From contig OZ026562.1 of the NCBI GenBank assembly GCA_964020155.1, positions 2,647,501 through 2,711,500 of the forward strand: a DNA stretch of 64,000 nt. Reading direction: 5' to 3'. The notes below the pieces were generated by a model. That model searched no databases. It saw only the letters and a program-made list of their open reading frames with translations, and was not told the DNA's origin. The translations under genes were made by a program, and so were the position numbers. Shown here piece after piece: positions 12,501 through 24,300 of this stretch (the first letter of the stretch is position 1; the number at the start of each line of letters is the position of its first letter). The stretch comes from Chondrilla cf. caribensis (Eukaryota; Porifera; Demospongiae; Chondrillida; Chondrillidae).

Positions 12501-13614
12501 CCAAAATGTGGATGAACATGTTTGTAACCTACAGTTTCCCTGTACACCATGTACATATGTATGTACATTTTTGCAAACAATTGCAAGCCAACTGTCAATA
12601 ATATTATGGTTACGTTTGTTAATTGCGATGTACCCATCAATGTCAGGTATAGCAACTGCAGCCATTGAGATGCTCGGAGGAGACATAGCTCTGAAGATGT
12701 GTCGTAAACCAGAAATAATGGCAGATGCTGCCTATGCCATCATTACCAAAAACAGTAAAGAATTTACAGGAAAGTTTCTAATTGATGAAGAGCTCTTGAA
12801 GAAGGAAGGAGTGACTGATTTTGACCAATATGCACACTGTCCAGGTGAGAATTGAAAATTACTCTGCATGTATAGAATAAATCTGTGACTAACAAATTGG
12901 TCTTATAAAACTGTGATCATTTGCCTGAGGGATCTCTCAAAGGGAGTGCTACTATATTACATATGCACATGCATTTTGCAATATGAAAATATTTAAATAA
13001 TTATCTCATTTCCATATTATATACGTATACGTACATAGTATGTGTGATTTGTCCAAAGTAGCATTGTTTATTCACATAACTTCATACATGTTGATATTGC
13101 CTATGATTATGAAATGTACAGTATGGACTGTACATGTATGTACTTATACTATACGTGTGCACTAGGTGAAGAGCTACTCCCAGATTACTTTGTTGGTGAT
13201 GCTTCCATGTATCAAAAACTTCATGGGACACTATCCACCAATGATCAAAGCAGTTCTACATCAGCAGGATCCGATGAAGAAACTCCAAAAACTGTCTTTG
13301 ATGGCATTCGGCCCTTAATTAATAGTGATGTGGTAAAGGAAGTGGGAGGGACCTTTCTGTTCAGGTTGAAAGGTGCTGCCAGTGGAGATTGGTTTTTGGA
13401 CCTCAAAAACAATAGCGGCTCTGTGGGCCCATTAGCAGAGGGACAGGAAGCTGATGTCACTATGACGATGGATTCAGATGACATGGTGAAAATGTTCAAA
13501 GGAGAAATAAAACCCACAGTGGCCTTCATGACCGGAAAGTTGAAGATTGCCGGGAATATACAGATAGCAATGAAATTGGAAAAGCTAATGGGACAGCTTA
13601 ACTCAAAACTATAA
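6516..13614 (+). CDS. HSDL2: Hydroxysteroid dehydrogenase-like protein 2 (peroxisomal SDR with SCP2 domain)
   Basis: Seven coding exons join in phase to 409 codons: 6516-6678, 8081-8249, 8686-8730, 11301-11404, 11512-11613, 12647-12844 and 13166-13614. All introns are GT-AG. The N-terminal two thirds is a classical short-chain dehydrogenase: the cofactor loop TGASRGIG near residue 11, NNASAIS near 100, and an AYTMAKYG stretch giving the YxxxK catalytic pair. The C-terminal third is an SCP2 sterol-carrier domain (GDWFLDLKNNSG, TVAFMTGKLKI). The protein ends in SKL, a type 1 peroxisomal targeting signal. Its length is close to the roughly 418 residues of the vertebrate protein. The start sits just before LAGRTLFITGASRG; a longer N-terminus is not obvious. 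In the family it acts in fatty-acid metabolism; the exact substrate is uncertain. Introns carry several MITEs and tandem arrays. Confidence 0.95.
7115..7450. repeat. Tandem array of eight ~43-bp units built from a MITE-like end
   Basis: Eight consecutive units start cagtggaacctgtctaatgt and continue ggtcacctgtgggacctc. Period is 42-43 bp. The unit resembles the terminal sequence of the CAGTGGAACC MITEs. It lies in HSDL2 intron 1. Confidence 0.92.
8941..9127. mobile_element. MITE, CAGTRGAACCTCTCTATAAA family (copy 2)
   Basis: The left end cagtggaacctctctataaa and right end tttaatagaggttctacta match copy 1, with a small internal duplication (gtgaaaatgtattagcac). It lies in HSDL2 intron 3. Confidence 0.8.
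10385..10690. repeat. AT-rich array of short palindromes (ATATCAnTGATAT)
   Basis: About 300 bp of degenerate 25-30-bp units. Each centres on a palindrome such as atatcacttgatatttat or aaatatcatttgatattta. It lies in HSDL2 intron 3. No coding potential. Confidence 0.85.
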
Positions 13615-14097
13615 TCATTGAAGGAAGTCTCGCTGTAGATATACGTATTTAGTTCATAGTACTTACAAATACCATAATGTCTACATCTGTAATATTAGCG
13701 CTAGCATATATATTAGTGTTAATATCTTGATTCGAATATTCTAATAATATTCTTGTCTGCAAATATTATATTTGTATAAGATTTACCACATCTACGTTAA
13801 TTATTTGGTATAATACATTGGTTTCCTCCCACACACGCGCTACATATGAACCTATTATTATACCTAATTATTTTAACTATGTATAACTACATGTACGTAC
13901 ATATCAATTTATTTCATTCATTATTACTGATTAATAATGGTTACACTTCCACTACATTGTCATTTTACATTATCCAAGTGTTTGCCTTGTACAATATGCA
14001 AGTTAATGGGCCTAGGAAACTACAAACAGAAGTAGCTTAAGTACTCTGTAAGGGGGCCACTCCAGACAAATGTGGCAGTAAGAAGCAGCAGCACTTA
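13615..14097. other. Intergenic gap between HSDL2 and gene A (tail to tail)
   Basis: An AT-rich stretch between two convergent genes. I see no gene or clear repeat. No obvious AATAAA signal was pinned down. Confidence 0.6.
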
Positions 14098-15202
14098 CTA
14101 AGTGTAATAACAGTAACTATAGTAAGTATAATATCTGCAATAGTAGCTAAGGGAGGTGGCGTATGCAACTGCAGCAGACACTTGGACTCCAACTGCTATT
14201 CCAACAATAATACAAATGATGACAAAGCCCGCACAACTGGCAATACTAAGCCCAATGCTGATGTTGGCATGGCTGGAAGCACTGGATTCATTTGGGCTGG
14301 ATATTGCCTACATTGAGATATCAATGAGAAAATTGTGTAAATAATTGACTAACTGAATACATGTATATGTACATACGCGTGTAGCAAAATTCACTTAAAC
14401 CAGCTCACCATGATAGCCAGGATCAAGGCAGGAACAAGGCAGACCAAAAGAATGAGGGATGTTGTTCCACAGCAGGCAATGCCAATTATGGCAAGGATGA
14501 GAGCAGCTATAGCCTTGGAACTGTGGTCTTCTTGAGGCCTACTCACCACATGAGTAGTAGCTGCAGGCTGGCTGGTAACAACCACAGTATTGGTAGTTGA
14601 CTGAACAGGCGAGGGGGAAATTTTGAGGTCAAACTATTATACATCAGAAGTTGTGAATTGCAATAGCACATGATTGTACGTGAGTTACAAATTAAACTAC
14701 CAATTTGATCAATTGCACAAAAATATTGCATACTTACAGTCATTGCAGGAGCATCTGTAAAATAGAAAAAAAGAGCAGTCTAATACTTTACATACCAAAG
14801 AATACACTCATTGATGTATTCGGTGTAGCTACATATTACCCCACAACAACAGGATCATCGGTTAATTGACACATTTCATTCATGCTATATACATATCTGA
14901 CACCATGTTAACAATGCAAAACAACAACACAGCTTACGCAGCTGTCATGCCGATACCTCGATGGTATTTAAACTCAAATGTGCTAACTAAACAAACGGGA
15001 ATATGATGTTTACCCCTAGTAATATTTACGATATTGCATGTCACAGAAACATGTCATCTCAATGTAATCATAATAATTACACTATGACATAGTGTGTAAT
15101 AGTAGTTAAAGAATTTAGACATAATTGTAATGTAGATAACAATGAAATATAATAACATTATTATCATAGCATGTTGTTGTCTCTGTTTTCTTTTGTTCTC
15201 TT

Positions 15203-15235
<33 letters not shown>

Positions 15236-16681
15236 TCATTTGCAGTTACATTGTAACTCTATCCCATTAGAACAGTGATTTCATATTCTTCAGAACTTTA
15301 AAAGGTCACAGTGTCCAATGATTCAATAGTGGATACAAAAAGTGATTATGATTTTCTTTCACTCTTTTGTTTGTTTAATGTAATGGGGCTAACAAATTTT
15401 CCATACGTACATATTTGCTATTTCAATGTTATTACACTATGTCAAGTCATGTTGTCAATGGTGCACACCCCATTCACATTCAATTTCTCATATCAAAAGT
15501 CACAACACCTACAGTGAATCAGACACTGTAACAATGCACACCCTGTGCAACACACTGCCAAAGTTGGGAAGATGGTTCTCATCACATCACGACTGATTAT
15601 TGTGTGCCATATGACACACCATGTGTATAGATTTTTTGGGTCAATAAATTCTATAAAATCAATCGCCAAGTCATACAATTGCCTTTTTTTATTTTTGGTA
15701 TCTTCATGTTTACAATGTCATGCTTGTATTTTCCAAACTCTGTGCAAATATGCAGTGGAAACTGTATGTAAAGACCACACAAGGTACCAGGAAAAAGTGG
15801 CCCCTGTAACAGGTGGTCTTCGTACAGTAGCGCTTTACTATAGTGGAGTTGACAAAGTGGAGACAGTTTAACAATGGTCACTTATTACAGGTGGTCTTTG
15901 TATACAGCTAGTCCTTAAGACTACTTCCACTGTACCCGATATTACAATAATCAAACCCATAGGATACATGTACAATATTCTTCAAAGGGACTGCAGTGTG
16001 CAAAATGTGTATTTATCCACTTGCAACCAAGCTTTGGTGTAATATTATTGCACTAAACGTATGGTCAGTATTAGATGTTATTATTACACTGGTAGACCAC
16101 TTAGCCAGGAAGGCTACTTCACAGGGTCACCAGTCCCAATCCTTTACGCTTCGCTGCAAGATACAGTATTGTATAGCCGAAAATAACCAGTGGATACATG
16201 TTACATTCGGTAGTCGATTCAATACAATGGAAAAATGACGCTACTCGATGGAGATTCGATCTTGTCTTCAAACGGGCTTAAGCGCATACACAATAGAATC
16301 CACGTCTCCCCATTTTATCAACTCACTGGCATACGGTGGTGGTTGGCTATAGCCCTGCTGTGGAGGGTATCCCTGCTGCGGAGGGTAGCCCTGTTGCGGT
16401 GGGTATCCCTGTTGCGGTTGAGGCTTGTAGGGATCGGCCGGTTGGTAACCTTGTCCGGGGTAGTCTAAAGGGTCGGAAAATAAGTCATCAGATGCAATAG
16501 ATACACCGGCTGTACCGCGTCAGAATGTCGTATCATAGATGCCGTACTCCGTGGTAAGGCTACGGCTGCATGCACGACACGTTGGAAATAGTTCGGTCGA
16601 AATAGTGAGATAGATGGAAATATACGCGGTATGGGCGAAGATAAACATAAAATGTAGATTATTTTACTTACGAGGATCCAT
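14098..16681 (-). CDS. Gene A: small Pro/Gln-rich two-membrane-segment protein (dispanin/CD225-like?)
   Basis: Five exons join in phase to 188 codons: 16672-16681 (10 nt), 16327-16464, 14738-14754 (17 nt), 14409-14600 and 14098-14307. The N-terminus begins MDPHYPGQGYQPADPYKP, then has PPQQGY repeats and PPPYA. A Thr/Val linker with VVVTSQPAATT and RPQEDHSS precedes membrane segment 1 (AIAALILAIIGIACCG, then CLVPALILAIM). The last exon has SHANISIGLSI, membrane segment 2 (AGFVIICIIVGIAVGV) and a Tyr/Cys-rich tail ending in YCYYT. The layout (Pro-rich cytosolic N-terminus, DH, a CC pair, two membrane segments) recalls CD225/dispanin proteins, but the fit is loose. Function is unknown. It shares its exon plan with genes B-E and its promoter region with DMAP1. 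Confidence 0.82.
15200..15236. repeat. (ATA)n microsatellite
   Basis: A run of about eleven ATA/TAA units in intron 2 of gene A. Confidence 0.9.
15753..15932. mobile_element. MITE with CAGTGGAAACTG ends
   Basis: The ends cagtggaaactgtatgtaaa and ctacttccactg are inverted, and inner arms pair aagaccacacaaggt with ggtggtcttt. The CAGT ends place it with the other Tigger-like MITEs, but as a distinct family. It lies in intron 2 of gene A. Confidence 0.7.
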
Positions 16682-16842
16682 TGCTGTTAGAAACACAGTC
16701 TTTTCACAGAGACAATCTTGGAACGACAGGAGGTTCTTGTAAAATTGGAGGCGGTTCCGGAAAGGCGCTGCCAGATGGTCCCACTTCCGGCCACGCCTTT
16801 CAGACCTGCGTCCATTTTGTAACGGTAACTGTTAAATTTAAA
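16682..16842. promoter_or_regulatory. Bidirectional promoter region, gene A / DMAP1
   Basis: Only 161 bp separates the start codons of gene A (minus) and DMAP1 (plus). The interval is GC-richer than its surroundings and holds two ETS-like motifs (ttccgg; acttccgg) and a YY1-like ccattttg. No TATA box is seen. The 5' UTRs must overlap or be very short. Confidence 0.6.
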
Positions 16843-18694
16843 ATGGACGCAGAAATAGTGAGGGACATTTTCGGAGGAGAAAGTAAACCTTTGCCAGCAA
16901 ATGAGACATCTGTGGCAAATAATGCTGCGACACAGAAAGTAATGTTACTTTTTACATGTAATTGTAAAATTGCCTTACATTGTGACATCCATCGATTATT
17001 GCATTGCTTCCAGAAACCGAAGAAGGAGTTCGTTTTTGGGAAGAAATCCACAGGGATGAAAAGGGAACTGTATGCTCTTTTATGCAGTGACGTTGGGTAA
17101 GTAATAGGCTTGAAGTTAGCTGTGCGATAACACGGATTAATGTGGGACTGTCGCTCTTCATAAGCATTGATAATGCCGAGCTCTGGTTTAGTGTCGAACC
17201 CCTTGTGTCGGGAGACCACCAGTACACATTTCAATCGATAATTATGTATTGAGGTAGTTTAATGTTGGGTACATGTCTTTACATTACCTATCTGTCCTAA
17301 ATTACCCCCTCTCATCCTAATGCATCAATGGGAAATGCATACATGGCTGTTCCCTAATGCTATTGACACAAACCATGTGTGTCACAAATGCACCATGTTC
17401 CCATTTTCATTCCCCAGGCCAGATGCATCCTCATTGTTGCCCACGGATACTGGTGTCGGTTACAAGCAACCCAAGGCAAGGTTGGGAAGAAATAAAGTTA
17501 GATCCTGGAAGTGGACCACATTCACCAACCCAGCCAGAAATGTGAGTAGCATTCAACACAATCTCTTCTTAACACCATATTTAGGTTAATACTCATCAGA
17601 ATACACACTCTCAGGCTGTGTATATCCAATACCCCCTCATCCTCATTGACTAACCTGAACAGAGATCTGTTAACTTCCAATACTAATATACGTACGTACG
17701 TACGTACATACAGTGCTGTGTGATACTTGTGTCTCTCCTGATGGGATACACCTGAGATATGGACACCTTTGTCTTATTGATTAATTGGTGCAGTCTGAGC
17801 TGTTGACTATACTGTACTGTTAATAACCACCTCAAGTACCACAGCATTTTGAATGGTTGCATTCCATTTGACATTTGTGACCTGATATTCGAAGGTGTTT
17901 TCTTAGCAATAATTGACAGTATACTAAACAAAAGGAAGTTGAACATAGCAAGAAATCCTTATTGTGTTAATTGACAGTTTCATAACAGTAATGGATCCAT
18001 ATTATATCAGCTATATGTACATACAGTGTGCATTTGGTCATGTTTTCAAGGGAAGTTGCTCTATTTTATAACAGTTGTCATTGAAGTCTAGAGTTCTAGA
18101 GTTCTTGTCAGCCTTCACTGTAAGGGATTGCAAACAAGAGTAAAACCTACCAAATTATAGTTTAATTTTCATTGTAGATAATCTGCTGGTAAGTATTATC
18201 GCTGATCTCTTTATATATTTCCTGGAGAATATGGAATTGGAAAGCGATTTTCACAAATACAAAGGAAGTATCAAAATGAATGACAATGCCATCAATTGCA
18301 ACAAAATTCCATAAAGTCTATATGAATGTCTGTCAAATCAAATGAAAAGAGTGTTGAACCAATTGAAAAATACTGTAATACATATGTATGCCTCCAGTGT
18401 TGTATGGATATGTGCATGTTTGCAGTTGTATCGTGCACAAGTATGGTGAAGTGTTAGGAATACAATATCCGTCTATGTCCCTATTACCTACATACATATC
18501 TTAACACTTTGGTAAGAACCTACGTACATGTCTATTTCACTTGTATTGTTTGCTTACCTCCCGTAGGATGGCTTGGTGTTAAACCACTGGAGAAGAGTGG
18601 CAGATGAAGGACAGGAGTACCCGTTTGCAAAGTTTGATAAGGTTAATTTTACATTGTGTGATGTTTATGTTGTAATCTTGTATTATTCACAGTA

Positions 18695-18743
<49 letters not shown>

Positions 18744-21334
18744 GCATATATCTCTCTGTGCGTGTGTGTGTGTCCACTTTTAGCTCAGACCGCTATCAGT
18801 AATTTCGTGGTCTCTTGCAGTCTGTATCTGTACCGTCATATACAGAGCAAGACTATAAGGTGAGTGGTACACCAGTCAGACTGTGCATACAGAAACGATA
18901 TTCATCCTTCCAAACTGCCATGTACTGTGAGAACTGGTGATATTGTGGTCTTGCAAGAGTTGTATATTTGTATGTATATATTATACATACGTACGTATAC
19001 ATGTGTGCACCATTTTACAGAAACAAAATCCTACGTAGACCCTACCTATGTATTTACAGTTATACGTACATACGTACATGTACGTATGTATATATTGGAT
19101 TATCTTTAGAAAAGATACAACAGATCTATTTTCTGTAACTCCTCACCAATGGTGATGTAAAAGTAAGCCCTCATTGATCCAAATGTTGACAATCCATGCC
19201 CAAACTCATCTAAACAAACTTTCGAATCCTCCCCGCATTTTCAACTGTTTTTGTGAGCTGTTGTGAAATCCACCCAAAATGCATGATATGGCACGGTTAT
19301 GCCCCTTACATGCCCTGTATGTTAATATAAGCAAAGTACGTATATTGTGTAGTTTATGATAGTACGTATGTCTAGTAGTACCATGCTTGATGTACACTCA
19401 TTACAGCACTGTTATGATATCCACATGTACGTACATTATTGATAGAAAGTAAGAGTACGTACGTACGTACATGCACGAGTAAACATCAATAAGTGTAAAT
19501 TATCCATGAAATTCGAGTATCGACATACATAACACGTACACACTAAGAAACAGCTCTTGTCACAAATGACATCTTTAGTCATGTTTACTGTGTGGCTATC
19601 ACAATATTTATCTGAAAAAATCCTCCTCCTTTGAAGAAGAGGAAGAAATGCGTATTTCAACAATTGTCTCCCTTCTATGTTCAAAGGAATTATATTTTAG
19701 TCACTCAAGTGGTTTCCAGTCCAATGAATAGACACCTTTGTACAATATGTGGTGTGGTCGCAGGTGTTCAAGTGTGTAGCTACGTACTTTTTCCCTTCTT
19801 CAACATGGCTAAACTGGCAGACGGCATGTTTTGCATTGACTGTAGTCACTTTTCAACTCCTTTGTACTCCAACCACTTAGCAAAGGTTGCTGAAATATCC
19901 ATTAAGATCTATAATTGCGTGTCCACTTCACTTTCACGTTAGGTATTGCATATGTAGGTGTCACGGTATACTCAACAATACACTGCACATGTTAACAAGA
20001 TGCAAGGGTGTTTTTACTCATGAGTACTCATGAGCATCTGCTTGCCAAATATGTTCATCAGGCTATTTACTTGATCAGTACAGTAGGACAGAAGCATTGT
20101 AATGTGTGTTGAAATGTATTTACAAAGTGTATGGCAAGCAGTCTGAAAATTCAATAATCAGGTGTGGGACCAATAAGCGAAGTTGTCTGTAAATGCGTGT
20201 CATGGTGCCAAAAGGGGATGAAATAACAAGTGGTTCAGACCAATTTCCTGTCCCTAACAAAAATTACTATGACATTGCAAGTGCCCACATGATAACCTTT
20301 TGTTAGCTATTGCATTAATTGACACACACCCTGGATCTCAGGGATACATGCTGTGAGGCCTGCATCCCCGTTGGTCCTTTTGACAGATATCGCCCGTGTA
20401 TCAGAACGATGACAAACCACATGTCCACCAATGATGGTCCTGTTTGAAGTACTACATACGTACAGCATATTATGTTGTGTAATTTTTCAATGCACGTGTA
20501 TCCATGCTATACACATTGAACTGCTGTACATGTATGGCAGTGATTTACAGCTTATTTTGCTCCAATCCTCATCAACTCTTCATCTCCTAACTATTTATGT
20601 TGATATTATTTCCCTTAAAGTACTGCACTTCTGTATTCCATTATTAGTGACACTCTTCGTAACCATTATTTCTGTCCGATATTGATATTAAATTTCTCTA
20701 AATCTCCGTAGAAGTACCTAACGGATGATGCTTGGACTAAAGAGGAAACGGACTGGCTGTTTGAGCTGTGTCAGCAATTTGATCTCCGCTTTCCTGTTGT
20801 TCACGACAGATACAATTCATGGGCTGTAAAGGTGCTACTACACAACTGGTTGTCTTTGTGTCTACTATACATAGTGTGTACATGCGTAGGGTGGTGTGGT
20901 ATTCAGGAAAATATGTGTAGGTATGTACGTACGTATGTATGTATGTACGTATGTATGTATGTATGTATGTATGTATGTATGTACGTACGTATGTACATAT
21001 GTATGTATGTATATATGTATGTATGTGTGTACATATGTATGTATGTATGACATTGTACTTCTTTGAATCAATTTGTGTACACATACGTATGTTCATGTAT
21101 ACATACGTACATGCATCTGTGAACATCAATAATAGGAGAGAAATGATTTCCAGTCAATTTCCTTCTTGTATTGATAATGAGCTTCAACAGAAATTTTAAC
21201 CTTTTTCCTAGCGGAGATCTATAGAAGAGTTAAAGGAGCGGTATTACAGTGTGTGTAATAGAATGGAGAGGGTGAGTGTGTGTGTTTTGTGTTTGTGTAG
21301 GTGTACATGTGCTTGCATCTCTCCATGTGTGTGG

Positions 21335-21383
<49 letters not shown>

Positions 21384-24300
21384 CATATGTACTGTATGTA
21401 TGTACGTACATTAGTTTTCCTATTGTTGATATAATCCTTAATTTTTGGAAAACACCATTTTATTCATTTTCATATCTTTGTGTATACTTCCAATCATGAG
21501 ATCCTCCATATTCTATTTGATACACAGGCCCATAGGCAGGAGGTTCATTGGTTTTGTACATGTCCCTCTTCCACACTGTTAGGTGGCTAAAATTCAAAGT
21601 GACTTTAGCCCCATGTCTACATTGAAGGCAGCAGGCATATGTAGTTTACCAAAGCTTTGTCTCTCTGTACTGTACCAGACATACACATGTCAAATGTGAA
21701 CCTCCTTTCTGCAGAATATCCTGCCTACAGGCCTACATACGTACATGTTCTCTAATGTGTATTTTCATGTATATGTACACTGTGTATGCTTATGTTATGG
21801 AGCCTATAAAGCGTATTTATTTCAAATAGGGATGCTAGTATGGCTGTTCATGTCCCCGTTGTCTGGTATTTGGTATGTTCCCTGTACATAGTGTGATGTG
21901 TGTCAGGCCCACCTCCTGTAAATGTGTCAACAGATAACATAATACACCCTACTGATGTTTTACAGTTGAGGTTGGGTTTGTGTAGACAGTGGACAATTAC
22001 TCATCCGCACTTATCTATTCCTAGTATGTGCGGTAGGTCAACCAAATACCCAGCTAAAAACAAGCCCACAATCTACATGCTATTGTATGTGTACCTGTAT
22101 ACTCACTATGCACACTGTAAAACATTCCACAGTATGTTGAATGACAGTAAACTTTACTTCTTATGCTTACAGCAATAAAACAGTGAAATTGTAGGTACTG
22201 TACATGTTCGTATGTACTTATGTTTGTAGGTATCTGCTAAAGATGCAGAAAATGTTGAGCATGAATTGATAGCTTATGATGCTGAGCATGAGAAGAGGAG
22301 AAAGGAACAGTTGGAACGTCTCTACAGCCGCACTCGAGAACAAGTAAGAGTGGTATTGATCATTCAAGGAGGGAAGCCCTGGAAGTGTCCACTGTACACA
22401 TGTGATGATTTCACATACATACATACATAGACGCAACACCTGCACCTAGTGGTAATTGTATTAGGATTGTAAGGATTCCTCAAACAGGAGTATGTAAATT
22501 GTAAGGTGTCCTACTATAAGCAGTTCATAACACCCTGGACAGTTAAGCATGCATATGGGAATAGGATGATTTTGTGTTTCTCCCTACATATGTACACGAT
22601 AGCCCCTTTTACTCTACGGTTTGGTAACACTTGGAGAATGCATCTTGTGTTTTGCTTGGTTGTTATTGATTCCAATGTATACATAAATAATTTCTCCACT
22701 GCACAAGGTCATCCATATCAAATACAAATGAAATTTACGTTGTCCCTTCTCAAGAAGGCGCATGTTCATAGGCATTGTTTCTGTGTATGTAACACAGAGG
22801 TGTACATATTATATGATTGCTGCTGTACTAACCCAATACAATGTACATACGTACATATGATACATTACAATAATTATGGAAGTTCAGTGTATGAAGTAGT
22901 CATACTTGTCCGTGTATTCTACAATACATGAACTTAAAAGTTGTACATCAATTCCTCACACAGACTATGTAACGTGTTGGTATTATTCAGGTTGAAGAAG
23001 AGGAAATGCTCTTGGCTGAACTGAAGAAGATTGAACTGAGAAAGAAGGAGAGAGAAAAGAAGCAACAGGACCTACAGAAGTTGATAACAGCTGCAGACAA
23101 ACAAACGGCTGAAGCCAGGTACAGTAATAGATAGCTTCAGCTCCCATACATTGTATGTACTGTATTAATATACTAGTGTGTGTGTGTGTGTATGTGTGTG
23201 TGTGTGTGTGTTGTGTGTATATATGTGCATGTGGGTGTGTGTGGGTGTGGGTGTACAAGCACACTCTGTTGTCTACATTAACAGTAAAAAGTACGTGAAG
23301 AAAAGTACCTCTTCAAAGATCAAGAAATCAGTCAGCACAACCCCAAAGCAGGTCAATACTGCACCCTATTATATATATTACATGTAATTATCATATTATA
23401 CATACGTACATGAAAATATCATTCAATAAGTACTGTAAGCACATACAGACATATTCTACCCCTTCCTCAGTTTCCAGACAGTAACCCTGGTGTTTTCAAA
23501 TCCTATGATAAATCAAGCGGAGTGACTCTCAGAGGGAATAAGGTACCTACATGTGTGTGTGTATGTACATATGTATAGTACACATGTTATGTGTGTGTGT
23601 TTTCGGGTTTTAGCTACTCTTTGGTGTAACATACGTACGTACGTAGTTGTGTACATTTTGTTTCAATCTAGTGTATTCAGTATTTGCACGGTCCAGCGTT
23701 TTGAAAGATATTGCAAATGATGTATCTTTTCATATCACACACATTCAAACTGCATTGGTGTTCGCGAATGCAGCTTGAATGTACTGTGAAATATCATACA
23801 CTACTTGAACAAGAGGGGTTGGATAATAGAGCTCTAGATAGCCAAGGTTTATTCCGTATTTGTCATGTGCATAAGTGGAGTTTTAATACGACGTACGTAC
23901 ATATTAACCATTATCTATTGCTGCATATTCTGCCAGGCATGCTTTAGATCACATAGTGTATTGTACTGAGGATGGGAAATTTGTAATATGATCTGCAATG
24001 TTGTGTAGATGAAGATGCCTGTCACCATTGGACAGAAGAAAGCGAAATTAATTGAACAACTTTTAGAAGAGATGGGAGTAGGTTAGTACCTATGCACGCA
24101 TGCAGCCTTGTTACTCTGGTGATAAGTGAATCAATTGATGGTGGGCATACTCACATAGAACATTCAGCACGATTCCTTAGCAGGTGTAGGTGGTTGTAAT
24201 TGTGGTCATAGTAGTGATTAGACAATTTGCAACTGTGAGTGTTCGGTGAATTGTTTAGTTGTATGCAGGTATGTGTGTAACTACTGTGCTGGAGAATTGT

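Noticed and set aside
20737..21199. Tyr-Met-Cys-Val and His-Thr-Tyr ORFs
   Set aside because: They come from the GTAT/GTAC tetranucleotide array.
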